Both the position numbers and the translations under genes were made by a program. From positions 1-22,627 of the forward strand of contig CABUNB010000042.1 in assembly GCA_902492755.1 (NCBI GenBank): DNA of 22,627 bases, in the 5' to 3' direction. Below the pieces are notes generated by a model that was not told the origin of the DNA, did not search any database, and worked only from the letters and a program-made list of their open reading frames with translations. Positions 15,116 to 21,672 of this stretch are shown one piece after another. Every line of letters begins with the position of its first letter. Positions within the stretch are counted from its first letter, which is position 1. This stretch comes from an uncultured Collinsella sp. Lineage in GTDB: Bacteria > Actinomycetota > Coriobacteriia > Coriobacteriales > Coriobacteriaceae.

Positions 15116-16336
15116 CTAGTTCTCGTCCTCAAACATACCACCTGCAACAACTTCGTACATATGCTCGAGCTCCAGGCGGTCCATCAAAAGCGGAACGGGG
15201 TACAGCGGATTGGCCTCGGCATCGGCATGTGCCGCCATTTTGGGAATGTCGGAGCGGCGAATGCCCGTCACATATTCGGGAATGCCCAAGGCGGCGTTCA
15301 TGCGGTCGACCCAATCGATAAATGCCTCGGCAGCCAGGCTATCCTGCGCGTTAGCCGGCGCAATGCCCGCCATGCGAGCAAGATCGGCAAGCTTGGGGGC
15401 GGCGGCGTCACCATAAGCGCGAAGCATGTGCGGCAGGATGATCGCGTTGGCCAAACCGTGCGGAATTCCGTATCGGCCGCCCAGACTGTGCGCGATGGCA
15501 TGCACATATCCAACATAGGAGCGCGTAAAGGCAACACCCGCCTTATACGCCGCCGAAAGCATATTGCGACGCGCACGCATGTTGTCGCCATGCTCATAGG
15601 CCTCGAGCAAATTGTCGTGGATGAGCTGCACCGCCTGTCGCGCCATCTTGCGCGTATAGGGCGTAGTGCTTCGCCCGATAAAGGCCTCGACGGCATGCGT
15701 CAGGGCGTCCATGCCCGTCTGCCCCGTAATGGAGGCGGGCAGACCGCGCGTAAACTCGGGGTCGTGCACCGCAAAGCGCGGGATGAGCACAAAGTCGTTG
15801 ATGGGGTACTTGTAGTGCGTCTCGTCGTCGGTAATTACCGCTGCAAGCGTGACCTCGCTTCCCGTGCCCGCCGTGGTGGGAACGGCGATGAGCAGCGGCA
15901 GGCGACGATGAATGCGCAGCAGGCCGCGCATCTTGTTGATGGGCTTGTTTGGCTGCGCGATGCGTGCTCCCACGCCCTTGGCGCAGTCCATGGCCGAGCC
16001 GCCGCCAAAACCGATAATGGCCTGGCAGGCGCCCTCTCGATACAGGGACGCCGCTTCCTCCACGTTTGAGACCGTGGGGTTCGCTGATGTTTTGGCATAG
16101 ACCGCAGCGCCAATTCCCTTGGACGCGAGCGCTGTCTCGAGCGGTACCGTGAGCCCCAGACGGGCGATGCCGGGATCCGTCACGATAAGAACATGCTGTA
16201 TTGAACGCGCCTGAAGCACTGCGAGCACATCCTCGGCGTGCTCTAAAATGCGTGGCTCGGTATAGGGCAGCACCGGCAATGCGATGCGAAAAACCGTTTG
16301 ATACGTTCGGCACCAGGCACGACGGGCTAGATGCAT
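15116..16336 (-). CDS. Iron-containing alcohol dehydrogenase
   Basis: A 406-residue group III alcohol dehydrogenase. The NAD-binding loop is IIGFGGGSAMDCAKG (107-121), followed by PTTAGTGSEVT (153-163). The metal ligands are visible as D210 and H214 (GMDALTHAVEAF), H279 (GYVHAIAHSLGG) and H293 (IPHGLANAIILPH). I chose the ATG at 16336 because GAGGGAG lies upstream at normal distance. An in-frame ATG at 16417 would add 27 residues unlike the family and would run through the palindrome described below. It is the first gene of an operon with the aldehyde dehydrogenase. Ethanol, propanediol or another small alcohol could be the substrate; the sequence does not decide. Confidence 0.92.
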   Translation of the reverse strand: MHLARRAWCRTYQTVFRIALPVLPYTEPRILEHAEDVLAVLQARSIQHVLIVTDPGIARLGLTVPLETALASKGIGAAVYAKTSANPTVSNVEEAASLYREGACQAIIGFGGGSAMDCAKGVGARIAQPNKPINKMRGLLRIHRRLPLLIAVPTTAGTGSEVTLAAVITDDETHYKYPINDFVLIPRFAVHDPEFTRGLPASITGQTGMDALTHAVEAFIGRSTTPYTRKMARQAVQLIHDNLLEAYEHGDNMRARRNMLSAAYKAGVAFTRSYVGYVHAIAHSLGGRYGIPHGLANAIILPHMLRAYGDAAAPKLADLARMAGIAPANAQDSLAAEAFIDWVDRMNAALGIPEYVTGIRRSDIPKMAAHADAEANPLYPVPLLMDRLELEHMYEVVAGGMFEDEN

Positions 16337-16353
16337 AAAGGAAGCTCCCTCAT

Positions 16354-16371
16354 TTGTTGATGGGTCAACAT
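16354..16371. promoter_or_regulatory. Rex-like operator 1 in the alcohol dehydrogenase leader
   Basis: TTGTTGA-TGGG-TCAACAT is an 18-bp palindrome with a four-base centre. It matches the clostridial Rex consensus TTGTTAA-N4-TTAACAA at 11 of 14 arm positions. It lies 18 bases before the alcohol dehydrogenase ATG and just downstream of its candidate -10, where a repressor would block transcription. Rex senses the NADH/NAD ratio and commonly controls alcohol dehydrogenases. No rex gene is in the window. Confidence 0.5.
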
Positions 16372-16382
16372 TTGCTCGACCG

Positions 16383-16388
16383 ATTGTA
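16383..16388 (-). promoter_or_regulatory. Candidate -10 box for the alcohol dehydrogenase operon
   Basis: On the minus strand TACAAT matches the -10 consensus at five of six positions and would give a leader of roughly 40 bases. No good -35 stands at normal spacing. The Rex-like palindrome falls within the first 25 bases of the transcript. Confidence 0.3.
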
Positions 16389-16417
16389 CTCATCGGCGTC
16401 CGCATATGGCTTGCCAA

Positions 16418-16435
16418 TCGTTAATCAATCAACAT
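16418..16435. promoter_or_regulatory. Rex-like operator 2 in the divergent region
   Basis: TCGTTAA-TCAA-TCAACAT shows the same 7-4-7 architecture and the identical right half TCAACAT as operator 1, 64 bases away. It too matches the Rex consensus at 11 of 14 arm positions. It lies upstream of the alcohol dehydrogenase -10 and about 160 bases before the rubrerythrin start, so it could serve either gene. Confidence 0.4.
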
Positions 16436-16527
16436 CTTCACATGCTTAAATTGTTTTATTAAAAATCATTCCTAATAGGCTTCACTTTTGGTTGCATTTA
16501 TGGATAATAGAACCCGTCAAGACGCAC

Positions 16528-16556
16528 GTCCGGAGAGGGCCCTTACGGGACCGGAC
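16528..16556 (+). other. Leader hairpin of the rubrerythrin gene
   Basis: GTCCGG (16528-16533) pairs with CCGGAC (16551-16556), with a nested CCC-TTAC-GGG hairpin. It ends 36 bases before the rubrerythrin ATG. GATAAT (16504-16509) just upstream matches the -10 consensus at five of six positions, so the hairpin would lie near the 5' end of the mRNA and may stabilise it. Confidence 0.35.
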
Positions 16557-16592
16557 AAGCGCCCCATCGCCATCGATCGAAAGGATCGAATC

Positions 16593-17153
16593 ATGAAGTT
16601 TGTTTGCCCCGTTTGCGGTTATGTGGAAGAGTTCGACGGCGACCAGCTGCCCGAGGACTTCAAGTGCCCCCAGTGCGGCGTTCCCGGTTCTCGTTTCCTG
16701 AAGCAGGAGGAAGGTCAGCTCGAGTGGGCTGCCGAGCACGTCGTAGGCGTCGCCAAGATGGAGGGCGTCTCTGAGGACATCGTTGCCGACCTGCGCGCCA
16801 ACTTTGAGGGCGAGTGCTCCGAGGTCGGTATGTACCTGGCCATGGCTCGCGTCGCTCATCGCGAGGGCTATCCCGAGATCGGCCTGTACTGGGAGAAGGC
16901 TGCCCACGAGGAGGCAGAGCATGCCGCCAAGTTCGCCGAGCTCCTGGGCGAGGTCGTGACCGACTCCACCAAGAAGAACCTCGAAATGCGCGTTGAGGCC
17001 GAGAATGGCGCCACCGCCGGCAAGACCGATCTTGCCAAGCGTGCCAAGGCCGCTGGTCTCGATGCCATCCACGACACCGTGCACGAGATGGCTCGCGACG
17101 AAGCTCGCCACGGCAAGGCTTTCGCCGGCCTGCTCAAGCGTTACTTTGGCTAA
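16593..17153 (+). CDS. Reverse rubrerythrin (rubredoxin domain at the N-terminus)
   Basis: A 186-residue peroxide-reducing enzyme. The rubredoxin-type iron site comes first: C5-x2-C8 (FVCPVCGY) and C25-x2-C28 (FKCPQCGVPG). The four-helix diiron domain follows, with ligand-bearing motifs NFEGECSEVGMY (70-81), EEAEHAAKF (106-114) and a C-terminal DEARHGKAF (169-177). Standard rubrerythrins carry the rubredoxin domain at the C-terminus, so this is the reverse type found in anaerobes. It detoxifies hydrogen peroxide in the cytosol using reducing power passed through rubredoxin. I chose the ATG at 16593 from the AAAGGA upstream and because MKFVCPVCGY is the natural domain start. An in-frame ATG at 16488 would add 35 unrelated residues. 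Codon use is strongly biased, suggesting high expression. Confidence 0.93.
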   Translation: MKFVCPVCGYVEEFDGDQLPEDFKCPQCGVPGSRFLKQEEGQLEWAAEHVVGVAKMEGVSEDIVADLRANFEGECSEVGMYLAMARVAHREGYPEIGLYWEKAAHEEAEHAAKFAELLGEVVTDSTKKNLEMRVEAENGATAGKTDLAKRAKAAGLDAIHDTVHEMARDEARHGKAFAGLLKRYFG

Positions 17154-17182
17154 GCCAACCGCCTGAGACATAACCTCTAGCT

Positions 17183-17221
17183 CGAAGAAGGCCCGGACCG
17201 TATTGGTTCGGGCCTTCTTCG
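17183..17221. terminator. Bidirectional terminator between rubrerythrin and pdxR
   Basis: CGAAGAAGGCCCGGACC pairs with GGTTCGGGCCTTCTTCG over 17 positions (one G-U) around GTATT. It lies 29 bases after the rubrerythrin stop and eight bases beyond the pdxR stop on the other strand. The U tracts are interrupted, but the stem strength and the convergent position support a shared terminator. Confidence 0.75.
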
Positions 17222-17229
17222 TGGGCTTA

Positions 17230-18642
17230 TTACAGATGTTCTTGAAGAACGCTGAGCGACTGAGGGCTCAGGTCGTCGTATTGTATGAGGACGCGAGATG
17301 GAGCGTTCTTAGTCGATGCCCGATCAGCCGTCCACAGGCAATCGGCGATGTTGACATAGGAAATACGAGCGTCAGCGAGAGCCTTCGCGAAACTCTCCCC
17401 CGCCTTGTCCTCGGCCAGGGCAACAGCGCAGTAAAGGCCCGCGTCTGCATGCTCGATCGAGACCTCCCCTGCCGGAAACGCTTTCCGTACAAGCGCTGCC
17501 AGGCCATCGCGTGCCTCGCGAGCACGCACGCGCACGCGGTTCACATGCCGCTCGTAATCACCCGATTCCAGCAAGCGCGCTAAAGCGACCTGGTCAACAG
17601 AGCTCACCGACGAAGCGTAAAAACCAAGGTCGCGCCCAAACCGTTCCATCAGCTCATCGGGCAACACCATGTACGCCAAACGCAACGCCGATGAAAGGCT
17701 CTTCGAAAACGTGTTGGTATAGATGACCGATTGAGCGGCATCGATCGACGCGAGCGCGGGAATCGGCTTGCCGGCAAGGCGAAACTCACAATCAAAGTCG
17801 TCTTCGATGAGATACCGACCTGGCCGCTCGGCGGCCCAGCTCAGCAACGCATAGCGACGTGCAATGCTCGTCACAAGACCGGTCGGATACTGATGAGACG
17901 GCATCAGGTGAAGGACATCGGTCCCGGTTTTCTGCAGCGCGCTCAAGTCCACGCCCTCAGCATCCAACGGGACATGCCGCACTTCGCAACCCATGGCCTG
18001 ATAGATGCGCGTCAAGCGCAAATAGCCTGGATCCTCGACGGCATACACCTTGTCCGCACCAAGCAACTGAACCAACATGGTATCGAGCAGCTGGGCGCCC
18101 GCACCGATAACGATATTGTCGGGATTGACATTCATGCCCCTTGTCCCGCGTAGATGGTGCGCAATCGCACGTCGCAGTCGAGCGGTGCCCTGCGCCGGTG
18201 CGGGCGAAAAGATTTCGCGTTCGTCTTCGGATGCCAGCGTCGCCCGTAGTGCGCTTTGCCAAAGCCGCGCCGCCTCCAAAGCGGAAGGAGAAAGCGCATC
18301 AAATCGCTCGATCTGTCCGTTGACATCATGCGCGCTGGGGCCCACAGAGACGGCATCTCGGTCGATGCCCTCCGCAGCCGAAGCCAAAACCGGTGCATCC
18401 GGAAGCTCGCAGGCGTAGTAGCCACGACGCGGCATTGAGCAAATATAACCCTCGGCAAGCAACTGGCTATATGCATTCTCGATGGTAATGACACTGATAC
18501 CCAGATGACTCGCAAAGGCGCGCTTAGACGGCAGATGCTCCCCCGCCGCAATACGGCCAGCAACAATATCATCTCGAATTTGCTGGTAAACATACTCATA
18601 GAGCGATGCTTCGCCGCGTTTTTCCAAATTGTAGTCAAGCAT
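17230..18642 (-). CDS. pdxR: MocR/GntR-family regulator of pyridoxal phosphate synthesis (PdxR)
   Basis: A 470-residue fusion of a GntR winged helix with an aminotransferase-like domain. The DNA-binding part (about 10-78) contains LYEYVYQQIRDDIVAGRIAA, then LPSKRAFASHLGIS and the wing YICSMPRRGYY. The fold-type I domain shows PSHQYPTG (248-255), IEDDFDCEFR (279-288) and the PLP-binding Lys in YTNTFSKSLSSALRLAYM (308-325, K314). MocR proteins sense PLP or its precursors through this domain. Its divergent neighbour is pdxST, the classical PdxR target, so the name is well supported by context. The ATG at 18642 has AGGTGA upstream; an ATG 33 bases earlier is also in frame and cannot be excluded. 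Confidence 0.88.
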   Translation of the reverse strand: MLDYNLEKRGEASLYEYVYQQIRDDIVAGRIAAGEHLPSKRAFASHLGISVITIENAYSQLLAEGYICSMPRRGYYACELPDAPVLASAAEGIDRDAVSVGPSAHDVNGQIERFDALSPSALEAARLWQSALRATLASEDEREIFSPAPAQGTARLRRAIAHHLRGTRGMNVNPDNIVIGAGAQLLDTMLVQLLGADKVYAVEDPGYLRLTRIYQAMGCEVRHVPLDAEGVDLSALQKTGTDVLHLMPSHQYPTGLVTSIARRYALLSWAAERPGRYLIEDDFDCEFRLAGKPIPALASIDAAQSVIYTNTFSKSLSSALRLAYMVLPDELMERFGRDLGFYASSVSSVDQVALARLLESGDYERHVNRVRVRAREARDGLAALVRKAFPAGEVSIEHADAGLYCAVALAEDKAGESFAKALADARISYVNIADCLWTADRASTKNAPSRVLIQYDDLSPQSLSVLQEHL

Positions 18643-18653
18643 GGGTCTATCAC

Positions 18654-18703
18654 CTGACCTTATCGAATCATTCAATCTGGCATTAGTCTGACCTTGTTAT
18701 TAT
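18654..18703 (+). promoter_or_regulatory. PdxR-type direct repeats and -10 box in the pdxR-pdxS interval
   Basis: CTGACCTT occurs at 18654-18661 and again at 18688-18695, same orientation, 34 bases apart, close to three helical turns. MocR regulators typically bind such direct repeats. TATTAT (18698-18703), five of six to the -10 consensus, follows the second repeat, and there is no good -35. That fits a promoter that needs an activator. The pdxS leader would be about 78 bases. Confidence 0.45.
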
Positions 18704-18787
18704 CTCGAAAACTGAGTATTTCGCCATACCCAGCTCCCCGATAGGATGTTCCGTCAAGCAATGCACATGCCAACCAAGGGAGCAACC

Positions 18788-19678
18788 ATGGCAGAACAGA
18801 CCAACAAGGCCGATCGCGTCAAACTCAATCGCGAACTCGCGCAGATGCTCAAGGGCGGCGTCATCATGGACGTCACCACACCCGAGCAGGCGCGCATCGC
18901 CGAGGAGGCGGGTGCCTGCGCCGTCATGGCACTCGAGCGCATTCCGGCCGATATCCGTGCCGCAGGCGGCGTCTCGCGCATGAGCGACCCCAAGATGATC
19001 AAGGGCATCCAGGAGGCCGTCTCCATCCCCGTTATGGCCAAGTGCCGCATCGGCCACATTGTCGAGGCGCAGGTCCTGCAGGCCATCGAGATCGATTACA
19101 TCGACGAATCCGAGGTCCTCTCCCCCGCCGATGATGTCTATCATATCGACAAGACCCAGTTTGACGTGCCGTTTGTCTGCGGCGCCCGCGATCTGGGCGA
19201 GGCGTTGCGCCGTGTTGCCGAGGGCGCCACGATGATTCGTACCAAGGGCGAGCCGGGCACGGGCGACGTCGTTCAGGCCGTGCGCCATATGCGCAAGATC
19301 CAAAAGCAGATCCGCGACGTTGTTGCTCTGCGCGACGACGAGCTCTTTGAGGCAGCCAAGCAGCTGCAGGTTCCGGTCGAGCTGGTGCGCGGGGTCCATG
19401 CCACGGGCAAGCTCCCCGTCGTAAACTTTGCCGCCGGCGGAGTCGCGACCCCCGCCGACGCCGCGCTGATGATGCAGCTGGGCGCCGAGGGCGTCTTTGT
19501 TGGCTCGGGCATCTTTAAGAGCGGCGACCCCGCCAAGCGCGCCGCCGCCATCGTCAAGGCCGTGGCAAACTTCACCGACGCCAAGTTCATCGCCGAGCTT
19601 TCGGAGGACCTGGGCGAGGCTATGGTGGGCATCAACGCCGACGAGATCGAGATTATCATGGAAGAGCGCGGGCGCTAG
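18788..19678 (+). CDS. pdxS: Pyridoxal 5'-phosphate synthase subunit PdxS
   Basis: A 296-residue TIM-barrel synthase. It builds PLP from ribose 5-phosphate, glyceraldehyde 3-phosphate and ammonia supplied by PdxT. Family landmarks are clear: GGVIMDVTTPEQA (23-35), VMALERIPADIR (46-57), the catalytic Lys in VMAKCRIGH (82-90, K85), DYIDESEVLSPAD (103-115) and the second active Lys in MIRTKGEPGTG (149-159, K153). VPVELVRGV and VGSGIFKS complete the phosphate sites. GGGAG lies before the ATG at 18788; an upstream in-frame ATG at 18746 has no support. The length is normal for the family. pdxT follows after 20 bases. Confidence 0.97.
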   Translation: MAEQTNKADRVKLNRELAQMLKGGVIMDVTTPEQARIAEEAGACAVMALERIPADIRAAGGVSRMSDPKMIKGIQEAVSIPVMAKCRIGHIVEAQVLQAIEIDYIDESEVLSPADDVYHIDKTQFDVPFVCGARDLGEALRRVAEGATMIRTKGEPGTGDVVQAVRHMRKIQKQIRDVVALRDDELFEAAKQLQVPVELVRGVHATGKLPVVNFAAGGVATPADAALMMQLGAEGVFVGSGIFKSGDPAKRAAAIVKAVANFTDAKFIAELSEDLGEAMVGINADEIEIIMEERGR

Positions 19679-19698
19679 TCCAGCAGAAAGGATCGCAC

Positions 19699-20286
19699 AT
19701 GAGCGATTATGCAGACCAAACGGTCGCCGTGCTGGCGGTCCAGGGCGCTTTTGCTGAGCACGAGGCAAGGCTATCTGAGCTGGGCGCACGCTGTGTGGAG
19801 TTGAGGCAGGCGGCCGATTTGCAGCAGAACTTTGACCGCCTGGTCCTCCCCGGCGGCGAGTCCACCGTTCAGGGCAAGTTACTTGCCGAGCTTGGTATGC
19901 TCGATGAGCTTCGCACCCGCATTGTTGAGGGCATGCCCGTCCTGGGCACCTGCGCCGGCTTGATTCTGTTGGCGCGCGATCTTGCCGCCCACGACGATAA
20001 GGGGACGCCGCGCTTGGCAACCATGGATGTGCTCGTTGAGCGCAATGCTTACGGCAGACAGCTCGGCAGCTTTCGCACCAAGGGGCAGGTAGGCGGTATC
20101 GACGGTGAGGTGCCGCTGACGTTTATCCGCGCGCCCCGCATCGTCGAAGTGCACGGCGACACTGAGGCCCTAGCCGAAGTCGACGGTCGCATCGTCGCCG
20201 CCCGCCAAGGCAACCAGCTCGGCGTCACCTTCCACCCCGAGCTCGACGAAGACACCCGCCTCCACGAACTGTTCCTGCAAATGTAG
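19699..20286 (+). CDS. pdxT: Pyridoxal 5'-phosphate synthase glutaminase subunit PdxT
   Basis: A 195-residue class I glutamine amidotransferase that releases ammonia from glutamine and channels it to PdxS. The catalytic triad is visible: the nucleophile in GTCAGLILLA (83-92, C85) and H179/E181 in VTFHPELDED (176-185). The PdxT-specific stretches LAVQGAFAEH (12-21), LPGGEST (50-56) and FIRAP (142-146) are present. AAAGGA lies before the ATG. It is in one operon with pdxS, so this organism makes vitamin B6 by the DXP-independent route. Confidence 0.97.
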   Translation: MSDYADQTVAVLAVQGAFAEHEARLSELGARCVELRQAADLQQNFDRLVLPGGESTVQGKLLAELGMLDELRTRIVEGMPVLGTCAGLILLARDLAAHDDKGTPRLATMDVLVERNAYGRQLGSFRTKGQVGGIDGEVPLTFIRAPRIVEVHGDTEALAEVDGRIVAARQGNQLGVTFHPELDEDTRLHELFLQM

Positions 20287-20326
20287 GCAGAGTAGAAACG
20301 AGCGTGGATTTCCGGACACAGAACAA

Positions 20327-20394
20327 ATGAGAGTGGATAATCTCCCACTTTGAGCTTGAATGCAGACTCAAACCGGGAGATTATCCACTCTCAT
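20327..20394. repeat. Perfect 20-bp inverted repeat, element A
   Basis: The left arm (20327-20346) contains GAGAGTGGATAATCTCCC, and the right arm (20375-20394) is its exact reverse complement over 20 bases. Between them a second helix, TTTGAG (20349-20354) / CTCAAA (20367-20372), continues the stem after a 2x2 mismatch, leaving a 12-base loop. A weakly similar stretch, GAGCGTGGATTTCCGGACAC (20300-20319), matches the left arm at 13 of 20 positions. It lies between convergent genes and could terminate pdxST, although there is no T-run. Confidence 0.7.
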
Positions 20395-20464
20395 CCTATG
20401 TAGTCGGTTAAGAACGTTCCCAACGACTGCTCCGGCAACGCCGATGTCTTGGTACCGACAGCGA

Positions 20465-20563
20465 AAACCCGCCAGAGCGAGCAAGGTGCCTTGAAACGAG
20501 GCGGCATTGATCTTTTGATCATGCCGTCGAAGTTGAAAGGCAGATTGCCGCTCTGGCGGGTTT
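20465..20563. repeat. 99-base rod-like inverted-repeat element B
   Basis: AAACCCGCCAGAGCG (20465-20479) pairs perfectly with CGCTCTGGCGGGTTT (20549-20563). After a bulged A the stem continues GCAA/TTGC, then a GG/GA internal loop, TGCCTT/AAGGCA, a larger internal loop, and an inner helix around GGCGGCAT and ATGCCGTC capped by GATC-TTTT-GATC. The whole element thus folds back on itself. On the minus strand GGGTTTT follows the last arm. It may be a dispersed palindromic repeat, a terminator or a structured RNA. Confidence 0.7.
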
Positions 20564-20575
20564 GCAGCGTCGAGC

Positions 20576-20605
20576 AGTTACGGCGTTTGGTAAAACGCCG
20601 TAACT
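20576..20605 (-). terminator. Perfect 13-bp hairpin directly after the RGG-protein gene
   Basis: AGTTACGGCGTTT (20576-20588) pairs perfectly with AAACGCCGTAACT (20593-20605) around GGTA. On the minus strand it begins three bases after the stop codon of the RGG-protein gene. There is no T-run behind it, so it may protect the mRNA 3' end or work together with element B as a terminator. Confidence 0.5.
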
Positions 20606-20608
20606 CAA

Positions 20609-21520
20609 CTAAAAGCGGTTGCCGCGGAAGCCGCCACCGTTGCGGCCGCCACGGTCGCCACCGCGACCGCCGCGGTCGTTACCACGGTTGCCGCCGAAGC
20701 CACCACGGTTGCCACCGCGATCGCCATAGCCACCACGGTTGCCACCAAAGCCGCCGCGACCGCCACGGTCGCCGCCACGGTCACCAAAGCCGCCACGGCC
20801 ACCGCGATCGCCACCGCGACCGCCGCGGTCACCGCCACGGCCACCGCGATCGCCAAAGCCGCCGCGACCGCCACGGTCGCCGCCACGGCCACCGCGCTCG
20901 TCACGGCCGCCGCGAGGACCGCGGTCCTCGTCCAGGCCCATGGCGACGAGCGGAGCGATGACCTTATCGAGAGCGGCCATCAGCTCGGTGGCCTCCTCGT
21001 AAGAAAGCTCGGGCAGGAGCTTCTCCTTCTTGTTGGCAAGCTCGACCAGGCCCTCAGCGGCATCCTCGGCGGCGAAGACAACGATCTTGCGCATATCGCC
21101 CTCGGCGTCGTCGATGCGGCCGACCAGATCGGCAGCCTCGGCCTCGGCCATCAGACCATCGAGCTCACGAAGGCGCATGCCCAGCAGGTCGGACATTTCC
21201 TTCTGCTCCATCTTGGGCTTGAGGTCAAGGAGCTTAATGGCGCGCTCGATGTTCGCCATGCGCTCGGCCTTGGCCTCCTCCTCCTTGGAAATAGCAAAGC
21301 GACGGCTACGCAGCAGGCGAGCGGCCTTCTGCATCTTGTCCATCAGCTCTTCGTCATCGTAATCAGCGGCGGCCTCGACAACCTCGGCATCCTCCTCGGC
21401 GGAAACCTCGTCAGCAGCCTCAACCTCAGCAGCTTCGGTCTCCACGGTCTCGACTGCCTCAACCTCGGCAGCCATGGTCTCGTTCTCGGTCTCGTTCATG
21501 ATCTCTTCGTTCTCAGACAT
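20609..21520 (-). CDS. Nucleic-acid-binding protein: acidic N-terminus, winged-helix-like core, RGG-repeat tail
   Basis: A 303-residue protein in three parts. Residues 1-57 are almost entirely Glu, Ala and Val and highly acidic. Residues about 58-195 are helical. Within them IKLLDLKPKMEQKEMSDLLG (95-114) followed by MRLRELDGLMAEAEAADLVG and then DAEGDMRKIVVF resembles a MarR-type winged helix with its wing. Residues 197-303 are a disordered Gly/Arg/Asp/Phe tail with many RGG and RGGFG units, the RNA-binding RGG box. The start at 21520 has AAGGAG five bases upstream. A function in RNA binding, chaperoning or condensate formation is inferred from the RGG tail; I do not know a named bacterial homologue. 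It is preceded by a hairpin-rich leader. Confidence 0.8.
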   Translation of the reverse strand: MSENEEIMNETENETMAAEVEAVETVETEAAEVEAADEVSAEEDAEVVEAAADYDDEELMDKMQKAARLLRSRRFAISKEEEAKAERMANIERAIKLLDLKPKMEQKEMSDLLGMRLRELDGLMAEAEAADLVGRIDDAEGDMRKIVVFAAEDAAEGLVELANKKEKLLPELSYEEATELMAALDKVIAPLVAMGLDEDRGPRGGRDERGGRGGDRGGRGGFGDRGGRGGDRGGRGGDRGGRGGFGDRGGDRGGRGGFGGNRGGYGDRGGNRGGFGGNRGNDRGGRGGDRGGRNGGGFRGNRF

Positions 21521-21534
21521 GAGACTCCTTCTTG

Positions 21535-21594
21535 GCCCTCTCGGGCATCATCGCCCCATTCGCGGGGCCCGTCGCGCACTCTTTGCGCTTTATA
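21535..21594 (-). promoter_or_regulatory. Promoter -10 and hairpin-rich leader of the RGG-protein gene
   Basis: On the minus strand TATAAA (21589-21594) matches the -10 consensus at five of six positions. The leader then folds into GCCCC/GGGGC around GCGAAT (21553-21568) and GCCC/GGGC around GAGA (21535-21546), the latter ending about eight bases before the AAGGAG site. Such hairpins next to the ribosome-binding site could set translation in response to temperature or autoregulation; that is inference. No clear -35 is seen. Confidence 0.35.
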
Positions 21595-21672
21595 CATTCA
21601 TGCCTCTCGGCAAAACGTCCATTAGTTTATGGTGTCGCCATCCAATCTAGCTGCAGAATCTATGTGCACACA

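Noticed and set aside
16488..16592. N-terminal extension of rubrerythrin from an upstream in-frame ATG
   Set aside because: The extra 35 residues run through the leader hairpin, have no ribosome-binding site and are unlike the family; the rubredoxin domain starts naturally at 16593.
18683..20020. A 445-codon minus-strand frame over pdxS and part of pdxT
   Set aside because: Antisense shadow of two certain genes, with biased composition.
20465..20563. Small SRP (4.5S) RNA, because of the rod-like fold of about 100 bases
   Set aside because: The conserved GGAA-capped helix with the GGAAGGAAGCAGC-type segment is absent; the cap here is GATC-TTTT-GATC.
20612..20926. Possible CRISPR array or minisatellite of non-coding type
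   Set aside because: The repeating units are in frame and encode a coherent RGG tail; there are no unique spacers of constant length.
20449..20961. A plus-strand frame giving a His/Arg-repeat protein
   Set aside because: Antisense of the RGG-coding repeats and running through element B; the repeats simply read as HRDR-type units in this frame.
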